64,000 nt of DNA. It comes from Henckelia pumila (lineage: Eukaryota > Streptophyta > Magnoliopsida > Lamiales > Gesneriaceae). The translations under genes were made by a program, and so were the position numbers. Shown here in pieces: positions 10,782 to 21,643 of this stretch. Position 1 is the stretch's first letter. The number at the start of each line of letters is the position of its first letter. The stretch spans positions 186,143,449 through 186,207,448 of the forward strand of contig NC_133122.1 of assembly GCF_033568475.1 (NCBI RefSeq). The letters run 5' to 3'. Below the pieces are notes generated by a model, which was not told the DNA's origin, did not search any database, and saw nothing but the letters and a program-made list of their open reading frames with translations.

Positions 10782-11836
10782 ATGGCACCTCGACAAGTTT
10801 TGAACAGGAATGACCAGCAGTAACTCCTCCGAATGATCAGGGTAGTACTGAGGCTGATGTGATGGATGTCACTGCGACGCCAATGGAAACCTTACTGAAG
10901 AGGTTTCAGTTGTTCAAACTGCCAACGTTGAAGGGTGCCGAGAATGCAGTTGATTGTGAGAGTTGGTTGGAGGACATTGATCAGTTGTTCGATTCTCTCG
11001 ACTACTCAGACGATCATCGTATCTCGTTAGTTGTTCATCAGCTTCAGGGTATTGCTAAAAATTGGTGGATCTCGATGAAGAAAGGCCTAGAGAATTGAGG
11101 TATGGTTGTTTCTTGGAGTGTGTTTAAAACAGAGTTCTACAAACGCTTCTTCCCAATCTCGTATAGAAAAGATAAAGGGGCCGAATTTGCTACTTTGAGG
11201 CAAGGGAATTTGAATATTGAAGAGTACGTGGCCAAGTTCGATAGCCTGTTGAAATTTGTGCCGCACATTGCCGATAATGAAGAAAAAAAAACCGATCAGT
11301 TCATTAATGGCTTGAAACCCGAGATCTTTACTTTGGTTAATACTAGAAGGCCCGATAATTTTGTCGATGCTATGAATCAAGCCAAAGGAGCCGAAGCAGG
11401 TTTGGTGAGACAGCGAGGATCTTAGTTTGTACTTCAGAGCAGAGATTTTCAAAATCAGCCGTCTAAATTTCAAAGTCATCCACCGAGATCCGAGTGAGGT
11501 AGCAGTGGAGGTAACAGAAAGGATTACTTTCGTCCGAAGGGGAAACAGTTCAAGAAGCCAGGGAGCAGTTCTTTTGGTTCCAGTGGCTCGAAGCAATTCG
11601 GTTCAGGACAAAGTTCTGGATCATCTGGTATGTCTTGCAGCAAGTGTGGAGGTCGACACCCCAGTGATCAGTGTAGAGGAATCTTTGGAAGCTGTCATAT
11701 CTGTCACCAGACCAGACACTTTTCTAGAGTGTGTCCTCAGCGTAGTTCTGAGCGATCGCAGGGTGGGAGTTCTTCGAGACAACAAGTTCAGCCTGAGAGG
11801 CAAGCTTTTGTAGTTCACTCTTTTCAGCCTCAATAG
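10782..11836 (+). pseudogene. Gypsy 1 gag, disrupted
   Basis: The reading frame starts ATGGCACCTCG at 10782 but meets a stop after about 13 codons. The Retrotrans_gag core is clear in pieces: METLLKRF..LPTLKG near 10874, the W.EDID..F motif, NWW near 11060, then SWSVFKTEFYKRFFP at 11111. Zinc-knuckle residues follow (CSKCGG...CHICHQTRHFSRVC, about 11636-11735). At least three stops or frame changes break it. Gag would form the virus-like particle and package RNA. Confidence 0.85.
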
Positions 11837-11863
11837 CAGAATGGACAGGGAGGTAATCAGAAT

Positions 11864-13352
11864 GTGAATCAAACTCCTAGGAAGCATGCGAGAGTGTTTG
11901 CTCTTACTGAGGATCAGGCTCAGGCAGCACCTAATGATGTTATAGCAGGTAACTGTTCGATTTTTGGTTACTCTGCTCATGTATTGATAGATACGGGTGC
12001 ATCTCATTCATTTATATCTAAGCAATTTGTTTTGATGCATGCCTTGCCTTCTGAGCCTTTACCTGCTATAGTTGTTGTTACTTCACCTTTGGGTGGAGGA
12101 ATTGTTTCTATGAAATTGGTTCGAAACTGTGAACTTTGTTTTGAATGGAATATGATTGAATTGGATTTCATTGTACTTGGATTATAAGATTTTGACTGCA
12201 TTGTTGGTATAGATGCTTTAACCAAGTACAGAGCTACCGTGGATTGTTTTCAGAAGGTAGTCAGATTCAGACCGGAGATGGCCGATGAGTGGAAATTTTT
12301 CGGTAAGGGTTCTAGATCGAAGATCCCTTTGATATCTGTTTTGTTGATGACTCGTTTGTTACAGAAAGGAGCAGAGGGATTCTTGATTTATGCAGTTGAT
12401 GTCCTGAAGTCTAGGCCTGGGTTGATTGATATACCAGTGGTTAGAGAGTTTGCGGATGTCTTCCCGGATGAGATTCCTGGATTTCCGCATATTCGTGAGA
12501 TCGAATTCAGCATTGAATTGATGTCAGATACTCAACCGATTTCTAAAGATCCTTATCGAATGACACCTGTTGAATTGAAGGAATTGAAAGAACAACTCAA
12601 GGATTTGATTGCCAAGGGATACATCAGACCTAGTGTGTTGCCTTGGGGTGCTCCTGTTCTTTTTTGTGCAAAATAAAGATGGATCTATGCGACTCTATAT
12701 TGATTACCACCAATTGAACCAGGCTACGGTAAAGAACAAGTATCCATTACCTTGAATAGATTATCTTTTTGATCAATTGCAGGGTTCTTGTGTTTATTCG
12801 AAGATTGATCTGAGATCAGGATATCATCAGTTGAGGGTTCATGAGGAAGATGTTCCTAAGACTGATTTCAGGACGAGGTATGGCCATTTTGAGTTTATAG
12901 TTATGCCGTTTGGTTTTACTAACGCTCCAGCAGTCTTTATGGGTCCGATGAACCAAATCTTTCAGAAGTTTTTGGATGAGTTCGTGATTATTTTTATTGA
13001 TGATATTCTTATCTATTTGAAGATTCGTGCTGATCATGCAGAGCATTTGAGAATTTTTTTGCAGACTTTGCGTGCCGAGCAGTTGTTTGCTAAGCTGTCA
13101 AAGTGTGAGTTCTGGTTGGATCGAGTTGTCTTTCTCGGTCATATTATTTTTGGAGATGGGATTTCTGTTGATCCCAGCAAGATCAAAGTGGTTATGAATT
13201 GGCCTAGACAGACATCTGTGCCTGAGATTCGGAGTTTTATGGGTTTAGCAGGTTACTATCGCAGATTCATTGAGGGATTCTCATCTATTGCAAAGCCGAT
13301 TACTCAGCTTACTCAGAAAAATGTGTCTTTTTTTCTGGACCAAAGCGTGTGA
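11864..13352 (+). pseudogene. Gypsy 1 protease and reverse transcriptase, disrupted
   Basis: The aspartic protease active site is seen as LIDTGASHSFIS near 11983. The linker to the polymerase (REFADVFPDEIPGFP) is near 12438, followed by the RT palm: [14 protein letters not shown] near 12800, [13 protein letters not shown] near 12903 and the catalytic FIDDILIY near 12993, with both Asp residues kept. FLGH and [10 protein letters not shown] follow near 13130 and 13240. A stop at 12187 and a frameshift near 12675 separate the pieces. Confidence 0.88.
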
Positions 13353-13795
13353 GGCCAGTTTTGTTGACTGAAGAAGCGGTTGACTAGTGCTTCAGTCTGA
13401 TCTATTCCTTCAGGTACTGGTGGTTATTCAGTTTATTGTGATGCTTCTCATCGAGGATTGTGATGTGTTCTTATGTAGAGGAAGCACGTGATATCATATA
13501 TGCATCGAGGCAACTAAATTTGCACGAGACTCGATATCCGATTCATGATCTTGAGCTTGCAGCGATCATATATGCTTTTAATATCTGACGTCACTATCTT
13601 TATGGTGAGACTTTCGAAATATTTTCAGATCATAAAAGCTTGAAATATTTGTTTTTGCAGTCCGAATTGAATATGAGGCAGAGAAGATGGTTAGATTTAT
13701 TGAATGACTTTGACTGTGAAATCAAATATTATCCTGGAAAATCGAATGCAGCAGCTGATGCTCTTAGTCGAAAGCTTTGTTCTCTATATTTATAG
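13353..13795 (+). pseudogene. Gypsy 1 RNase H remnant
   Basis: Fragments in more than one frame recall the Ty3 RNase H: YCDASHRGL near 13435, HDLELAAIIYAF near 13542, [10 protein letters not shown] near 13627 and the closing [16 protein letters not shown] near 13728. The frame is broken between them. Confidence 0.75.
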
Positions 13796-15315
13796 AATAT
13801 CGGTGTTTCTCGTTTGATCAACGATTGTTGTACTTCTGGTTTAGAGTTTTAGACAGATATGAGGTCTATCAGAGTTTTTGCGATTCAAGCCGAACTAGAG
13901 TTGATTGTGAAGATCAAAGAAGCACAGAAATCTAATCCGAGTATTCATAGTTCGATAGAGAAAGTCAGATCAGGACACCAGTCTGAATTTTAGGTCAGTA
14001 ATGATGCTTTATATGTGAATAATCGTATTGTTGTTCCCGATGTTGCAGAGTTGAGACAGCGTATCTTGCGAGAGGCACATTGCATTCGATTCATTATTTA
14101 TCCAGGTGGCCGAAAGATGTATAATTATTTGAGAAATCAGTTCTGCTAGAAGAAGATGAAGAGTGATGTCACGAGATTTGTATCCCGATGTTTGAACTAT
14201 CAGCAGGTGAAAAGCAGAGAAGCGACCGGGAGGTCTGTTGCACAGTTAATCTGTATCAGAGTGGAAATCGGATCACATTTCGATGGATTTTGTCACGAAG
14301 CTACCACGATCAATCCGAGGTTGCGATGCTATCTGGGTAGTGATTGACCGATTGACGAAATCTGCCTATTTTATTCCATACAGGATGACATATCGACATG
14401 ATCAGATGACTGAGTTATATGTTAGGGACGTTGTGAGATTGCATGGTATGCCGAAATCGATCGTTTCAGACCGAGATCCTCGGCTTACTTCTCACTTTTG
14501 GCACAGTCTCCAAGAGGCACTTGGTACTCGTTTGCACCTGAGTACAGCGTATCATCCTCAGACTGACGGACCGTTAGAGCGGACGATTCAGACTCTAGAG
14601 GATATGCTACGAGCCATAGTGCTTGACTTTGGCACTAATTGGCAGGATTTGTTACCTCTTGTGGAGTTTTCATACAACAACAGCTATCAGGCGAGTATCG
14701 GTATGACCCCTTTTGAAGCGTTGTACGAGAAGAAATGCAGATCTTATTTGTACTGGGATGAGATTTTTGAGTCACCTGATGTGGGACCAGATATGATTCG
14801 AGACATGGATGAGAAGGTGAATATTATTCGATTGAGAATGAAGATGGCTCAAGACAGACAGGAGAAATATGCGAATATCAGACGCTGACCTCTGTATTTT
14901 GATCAGGGAGACCAAGTATTTATGAAGATTTCTCCTTTCAGAGGCACAATCAGATTTGGGAAGAGAGGGAAGTTGTCTCCGAGATTCATTGGTCCATATG
15001 AGATTCTGGAGAAGATAGATGATCTTGCCTACAGACTAGCACTTCCTCCATCTCTTTCTGGTATTCACGACGTCTTTCACGTCTCTATGTTGCGGAAGTA
15101 TCACCCAGATTCTTGTCATGTTCTTCAGTCAGATGAGGCAGAACTTGATAAGACGTTTAGCTACTTCGAGCGACCTAATTAGATCTTTGACTAAAAAGAG
15201 AAGCAGATGAGAAACAAATCGATTTCGTTGGTGAAAGTATAGTGGAGCCGACACAGAGTCAAAGAAGCGACTTGGGAGACAGAGTCCGATATGAGACAAT
15301 GATTTTCAGACTTAT
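13796..15315 (+). pseudogene. Gypsy 1 integrase with GPY/F module and chromodomain-like tail
   Basis: The zinc-binding part is degraded (FVSRCLNYQQVK near 14175). The catalytic core runs from about 14283: MDFVTKLP, IVSDRDPRLTS (second Asp) and TAYHPQTDGPLERT (Glu), so all three D,D-35-E residues remain. The GPY/F module ([11 protein letters not shown]) is near 14983. After a stop at 15181, KVxWSRHRVKEATWETE near 15232 resembles the C-terminal chromodomain of Tekay elements, which in this clade steers insertion towards heterochromatin. Confidence 0.85.
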
Positions 15316-15409
15316 TTCTATGACGTGAGTTCTTATTTCAGTCTTTGGTTCTTTATTTCTATCTTATGTGATTGAATCGTAATCGATTTTGAGGATGAAA
15401 TAAATTCTT

Positions 15410-15420
15410 AGAGGGGAAGA
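15410..15420 (+). other. Gypsy 1 polypurine tract
   Basis: AGAGGGGAAGA stands 2 bp before the right LTR and would prime plus-strand DNA synthesis. Confidence 0.8.
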
Positions 15421-15422
15421 AT

Positions 15423-17687
15423 TGTAACACCCCGAAATTATTTTAATTGAGTTTATTATTGATATTCCGAGATTATAAATTTGAGGGATTGAATTGAGAT
15501 TTGATCAAGGACTGAATTGCAAATTTTTGAGAATTTTAGGGAATAAAGTGCAAATTGGACATTTGACTTAGTATTTATTATTGGATGCATGACTAGGCTT
15601 CTTCATTTCTTCTTATCCTTCTTCCCCCTCCATTGAAGCAACTACACACCTTCTTCAAGCTTTTGTTTCTCCGGTTTCGTACAATCCGTCTGATAGAAAT
15701 TAAATCTGAAGGTAGATTCGCGATCACGACATCGAAGGCTTCGTTCTATCGTAAGTTTTCTTTGATCAACTATACTTCAATTTTTGGACGTCGTTGTAAT
15801 TCGATTATTTTTGGATATGTTGTTCCTGAGCTATCATATATCGTTTATTCATAGTCAGATTGGAAAAAGAACGACGTTCGGAATTGTTATGAATTTTTTA
15901 AGCATAATTTGAAAATGGGGTTTTGAGATTTGATTGATATTGAGTTGGTTGTGTTGAGATGGTGGTTTTTTTTAGTTGTATTGATTAATATGCTGAGTTT
16001 GTGGTTTTTCGATTGTCCGTTTATTAGCCGTTATGCCATCGTTTTGAGTTTTGGGATATCATTGGGTTTGAATTGATTGAGCCATATTTCGTTTGAGTTT
16101 GAATGTTTATTTCGATCCTATATTAATTCATTACAGATTTGTTTGAAGGCTGTTGGATTCGGAGTTGACAGAATTTGAATCGATAAAGAATTGGCCGAGG
16201 ATTGGTATGTTTATTCATCGAAGTCTTGGTTTGAAGTTTTTTAGGATTTTGATTGAGATCTTTGTTTTGATTATCCATATTTTGATCTCTTCGAATCGAG
16301 AAAAGGTATAAGTCGACATCGAATTATAATTGGACGAATACTCGAATCCGAGTTGATTTTCGAGTTTTCCTGAAATCATATACTTGCATGTTTGATTGAA
16401 TTACTTGAATTATATGTTTGAATGTTTTTGATTTGCACTTGCATTCATCTTGAGCCAAAAGATTTGATTTTATTTTGAATTAGACGTTTTGGGGAATATA
16501 ATTGAGTGACATTGGTCGTCGATTTACTCCAATAGCCCGAAACTCCTTATAGTTGCTCCAAAGTCTAAAGGATTGAGATATGAATCATCCACCTCGATCG
16601 GGAGAGTCGATGAGTTGTTGTGATATCTTGACCTCGGGATCCCAACCAAAGAATCGAGTGTATCTTTGATTATCCGATTAGATAATCCCGATTTTAAAGC
16701 CATGCATTTCATTCTATTTCATATTTGGAATGTGTTGAAGTTATATCATGATTTTTATATATTATTTGATATTGCCTGTTTTTTGCTTTTACTAGAAATA
16801 TTATTCTCACCGAAGTTATCCGGCTGTTGTCTTGTTTTTGTATGTGTACTTGGAAACAGGTGGGGCATGATCGAGTCAGAGGCAGCATGGCTAGATCGGG
16901 TTGTGATTGATAGAAGTGAGGATCTGTTTTAGAAGTCGAATTGTATTATCGAATTTGATATGTATTTGAAGTTTGAATTATGTTTAGAACTGATGCATGT
17001 TCTACTTTGGATGTTTGAAAAACTCTAGACCTTCATGTATCGTATTTTGATTGATAAAACCCAATAAAAACTCAAATCTCAATCATAAAATGCATTAATA
17101 CTTCAATCTACTTTGGATGTTTCAACAACTCTAGACCTTCATGTATTGTATTTTGATAGATTGAAGTATTAATGCATTTTATGATTGAGATTTGAGTTTT
17201 TATTGGGTTTTATCAGATCTGTTATGATTTTTATTTTTGCTGGTGTAGCAGGGCACGGACCCCGTGCCACCTCCGTGCAAGGGTCCATGTGTCCTCTGCC
17301 CTAGTTTTTTGTTTGAGGTTTGATATGCATGGACCCCGTGCCACATCCGTGCAAGGGTCCGTGTGCCCTCTGTTTTCGAAAATGAATTGATGTTGACATG
17401 CACAGACCTTGTGCCACCTCCGTGTAAGGGTCCGTGTGATGTTACCATTAAGGCAGAGAGTTGAGTTTTCGTGCATTTTGTGCACGGACCCAGGCACGGA
17501 GGTGTGCATGGGGTCCGTGTATTTTGTAGTCTTTGATTCTCGGCTACAGATTAATGCACGAACCCGGGCACAGAGGTGTGCAAGAGGTCCGTGCATGCTT
17601 TTAAAAAAATTGTTAATCCTGCCTCGCCTTTTGTGATTGTTTGATCGATTTACTTATGATTAGATGATTAGAACTGAGGTCCTCATA
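15423..17687 (+). repeat. Gypsy 1 right (3') LTR with internal inverted duplication
   Basis: It begins TGTAACACCCCG and ends GGTCCTCATA. It is 109 bp longer than the left LTR; the extra sequence is an inverted copy of a 58-bp segment (17053-17110 against 17157-17214) plus a repeat of the 46-bp spacer region. Otherwise it follows the left LTR closely. Confidence 0.9.
17053..17214. repeat. Perfect 58-bp inverted repeat with 46-bp loop
   Basis: The arm 17053-17110 is the exact reverse complement of 17157-17214. The left LTR holds only the second orientation (about 9943-10000). See findings for the likely cause. Confidence 0.93.
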
Positions 17688-18350
17688 GAAGCTCCGAAGT
17701 GGATCGGTGGGTCCGAACATGTAGACAGATGCATAATTTATTTTTTAATCTAAGCGGGAAGTGCTGATCGGAAGGTCCGATCTCTTACCAGAAAATTTGA
17801 AAATTGGTTGCACCATATAGGAAGATCTGAACAGGGTTCGAAAGGTCCAAACTAACTCGAATCTCGCCACTATAAATATATCATTCCGAAGTCATTTGAA
17901 GACAAACCATTTGCCTTCAAATAATTCTCTTTTGCGTCTTTCAATATTCTTAAAAAAATAAATCATAATGTTGTGATTGTGATCGTTGTATCTGTTGAAA
18001 GTTGCTGTGATTTTTTTTTGTGTAGCTGTCCTTGGAGCTCTCAAGGCCAAGTAGAAGAAACAAGCATATTGTCATAAAGGCTATCTTGGAGCCATCAAGG
18101 TCTAGAAAAGTTATAGTGATACCTCGATTAATTGATCTTAACCGTGAAGGGGAGACGTAGACGTTTTTATCATCGAACATTCTTAAAAAATATCTTATTT
18201 TTATTTATTTTCTGTATTTTAAGTTTTTTATTCTTACATTTCATTTGATTTTTTAACAAGTCTTCAGCTTGCGATTTTTACAAATTCAGTTTAAAATTGT
18301 TAAAGGAGCCAAAGAACTGAATTCAACCCCCTCTCCCCCTAGGTTCTAAG
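17688..18350 (+). mobile_element. Copia A: second part of the 5' LTR, with promoter
   Basis: This resumes the LTR interrupted at 8294. Palindromes GATCGGTGGGTCCGAAC-like (17703-17718) and GATCGGAAGGTCCGATC (17766-17782) precede a TATA box at 17871. The end is CTCTCCCCCTAGG-type sequence just before a primer-binding site. The 3' limit is approximate. Confidence 0.7.
17871..17878 (+). promoter_or_regulatory. TATA box of the Copia A LTR
   Basis: TATAAATA follows the cluster of TCGGA..TCCGA palindromes, which end about 90 bp upstream. This is the natural U3/R boundary of the LTR. Confidence 0.6.
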
Positions 18351-18352
18351 AA

Positions 18353-18364
18353 GTGGCATCAGAT
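18353..18364 (+). other. Copia A primer-binding site
   Basis: TGGCATCAGATC differs at two positions from the initiator-Met consensus TGGTATCAGAGC and sits directly between the LTR and gag. Confidence 0.7.
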
Positions 18365-19190
18365 CTTCCTTTTGATTTCAAAACGTTTTTAACTATGGTC
18401 ATTGTAGCAAGTGAATATGCCCAAAGACAATCTACAAATCATCATCCTCTTTTTAATGGTACTAATTACGGTTATATAAAAAATAGAATGTCTCTATATA
18501 TCCAATTATTTGATTATGACCTTTGGAAGATCACTATCAAAGGCCCTTAAATCCCCTTGACAAGGTTGAGAAAATGAAGTTCTAAAAAAAATGGACGACT
18601 TTTCAAAAGAGGATATGCGTTTAATTTCTCAAAATATAAGGATGTGAATATTATGCATTGTTCTTTATATATGAATGAGTACAACCAGATCTCGGTGAGC
18701 TCCGCGACAAAGGAAATTTGGGACAAATTGAACATTCTCCACGAAGGAACCAACCAAGTAAAAGAAACAAAAAATTGATATCCTTCAACTCAAATACAAG
18801 ACCTTCTAGATGGATCCAAATGAAGATGTTGATACAATATTTCGGATACTCACAAAATTATCAACGAGCTATCCCAACTTGGTGAAAACTATCTTGATGA
18901 GGTTCATGGGACCCTAAAAACTCATGAGCTTGAAGTATCCACATGGAGGGAGAACAACAAAGATGATGAAAATATCACTGCATAAGGGATAAATTTGACC
19001 AGCCAACTTGAAGCAAGTGACGATGAAGACATGGTAGTATTCATCATAAAGCTCAAAAATCCATGTGGTGTACCAAATACAAGAAAGACAAGAAGGTGGA
19101 AAAATAGGTAACATACTACAACCGTAAAAAAAATGGGTCATATGCAAATGAATTTCGTCTTAGAAAGAAGGCAGACAAAACAATAAAAGG
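18365..19190 (+). pseudogene. Copia A gag, disrupted
   Basis: Pieces match the Copia gag (UBN2 type): FNGTNYGYIKNRMSLYIQ near 18450, LWKITIKGP near 18523, then in another frame NEYNQISVSSATKEIWDKL near 18674 and LHEGTNQVKETK near 18738. Stops occur throughout. No intact zinc knuckle was found. Confidence 0.75.
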
Positions 19191-21643
19191 GCGCTTCTAG
19201 CTGCATGGAGTGATAGTGACGACAATGAAAAAGAAGTCAATATGTCTTATGGACAAAGAGGACGACACTGAACCCGACGATGAAGATAAGGTACCTTATT
19301 GGGATGAACTTTTATGTGCTTATAGTAAAATTACTGATATATCTAGATTAGAAAAAAAATAAACAACTGAGAATTGAATTAAAGACTAGGTTGCATGTAA
19401 ACGTAACATTAAAGAATACCTAGAAAAGAAATTCAATAAATTTAGTGTTAGCAGTGGAAAATTGGATAATCTTCTATGCATGCAACGATGTAGCTTTGAT
19501 AATGGAGGATTATGATATGAATGTAACTCTATAAACTTCGCTAGCCTAATAGTTAAATCTAGAATAAGATCACCACATGTATGTACACATTGCTGTAAAA
19601 TAGTGCATTTTATACCTAAGTGTAGATCACTTAGATATCAATATAATAAACATAATTATTTTAAACAGATCCTCAAATTATGTCCCCCTTTAACTAACAA
19701 TGAAGGACCCAAAGAGCAAATAATTACCAAAGTTCAACTTGAATCTTAATCTTGAGTGGAAAAGGAGAAACAAGTCTTTGAACATTTGGCATCTTGAAAG
19801 TGGATGTTCTCAACACATGACGGGGAACAAGGTGCTTCTTCAATCAATCAAACAAAAAGAGAAGATGGACTGTCAGCTTTAGAGATAATAGCAAATGATT
19901 GATTGAAAGCATTTGATCAATAGGTATATATAATTCTACTTTAATTGATGATGTGTTCTTTGTGAAAGAGCTTAAGCATAACCACCTAAGCATAAGTCAA
20001 TAGTGCGATAAGGGATATGAAGTCAAATTCAATCCACACCACTACACTGTATCACTCCCTATTGACAAATCCATAAGTTTCAAAAGATGTAGTGAAAATG
20101 TTTACAAGATAGTTTTAAATATTTATCTCTTTCAAAAATAAAAAGCCTTTTAATATTTTTTTTGATGACAAAATTCTTTGGCATAGAAGAGTAACCCATG
20201 TCGGGCTGAGCACCATCGAAAACTTTAAAACTATTTGTTGGAATGCCAAACTTAAATTTAAAATTAGATTATGCCTGTGATTTTTGTCAACTTCGAAAAC
20301 ACATAAGATAATCTTTCAAAAAAAAAACTTTTGTATCCACTTCTATTCCCCTTGAACTGATTCATCTAGATCTATGTTGTTCCTCATGGACTTAAGGTTT
20401 AGGAGAAAAGTCTTATACTTTTGTCTTTGTTGATGATTACTCATGCTTTACTTGAACATTGATTCTTAGCCCACATAAATGATACCTTTGACTATTTAAA
20501 ATATTTGTCAAAAGGTTGAAAACGAGAAAAATCTTTCTGTCAAGTTTATCCATAATGACCATGGTACTGAATTTCAAATTGAAAATTTTACAAATTTTTG
20601 TCAAGAAAAAGGTATTGGTCACAATTTTTCTTGTCCTAGGGCAGCTCAACAAATCGGTATAGTTGAGAGGATTAATAGGACATTAGTAGAATTGCAAGGA
20701 CCATGCTATGTAAGCATTCTCTACCAACGTATTTTTGGGGTGAGGCAATGAACATTGTTGTTACATCATCAATTGTGTATCAATAAGACCAATTCTCAAG
20801 AAAAATTCACATGAATTATGGAGGAGGAGAAAGCCTAACATTTCGCACTTTTGGGCTTTTGGATCAAAGTGCTTCATTCACAAAAATGATAAGGATAATC
20901 TTGGTAAATTCAATGCAAAGTCAGACAAAGGTATTTTTTAGGGTATTCTACTCCTAGTAAAACTTATAGAGTTTTTAATAAACACACTCTAGTTGTAGAA
21001 TAATCTATTCATGTTATTTTCGATGAATCTTAACTTTTTTTTGTCTAGATCTTCTTGCATTAATATCGATGATATAGATACACTTGAAAAAGAGATGGCC
21101 TCATCAAGCATAAATGAGAATGTCGATGTCAAAGAGGACACACCTCTTCCAAAAAAAGTGAATACTTCCCAAAGATTATCCATGGATCTCATTATTGGAA
21201 GTCCTTAAAATATGAGTATATACTCGCTCTTCCCTTACTAATGTATGCAATTACCTTGTTTTTCTTTCTCATGTTGAGCCTAAGTATATTGAAAAAAATT
21301 AGTAGATGATTAATGGATAATTTCTGTACAAGATGAACTAAATGAATTTAGAAGAAATAAAGTGAGTTAACTTTTGTAAGACATGTTGATAGAGTTGTCA
21401 TTGGAACTGAATGGATATTTAAAAATAAACTTGATGAGCATGCTACAAGAATTGGAACTAAAGCTAGACTTGTAGCAAAAAAAATAGTCAAGAATAGGGC
21501 ATTTATGATGATGAGACTTGTGCTCCTGTTTCTAGACATGAATCTATTCGCATGACACTTGATTTTTCTTGCTCTAGAGATTTTAAGTTTTTTCAAATAG
21601 ATGTTAAAGTGCTTTCTGGAATGGTGATTTGAAAGAAGAAGTA
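19191..21643 (+). pseudogene. Copia A pol, first part (protease, integrase, start of RT)
   Basis: Order is protease then integrase then RT, the Copia order. Recognisable pieces are WHLESGCSQHMTGNK-like protease sequence near 19788, KILWHRRVTHVGLSTIENF (GAG-pre-integrase) near 20170, and the integrase core segment IHNDHGTEFQIENF near 20545 with AAQQIGIVERINRTL near 20641, where the Asp and Glu are kept. GTEWIFKNKLDEHATRIGTKARLVA near 21400 opens the RT. The RT is interrupted at 21643 by Gypsy 2 and continues at 30314. Confidence 0.82.

Larger units (their letters stand above)
8295..17687 (+). mobile_element. Gypsy 1: complete Tekay-type chromovirus, 9.4 kb, with TSD GAAGC
   Basis: LTRs at 8295-10450 (2156 bp) and 15423-17687 (2265 bp) are near-identical apart from an inverted duplication in the right copy. 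The target duplication GAAGC is at 8290-8294 and 17688-17692. The primer-binding site TGGTATCAGAGC (initiator-Met tRNA type) is at 10456-10467 and the polypurine tract AGAGGGGAAGA at 15410-15420. Domain order is gag, protease, reverse transcriptase, RNase H, integrase, chromodomain-like tail, which is the Ty3/Gypsy order. Many stops and frameshifts make it non-functional. It is inserted in the Copia A 5' LTR. Confidence 0.93.
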
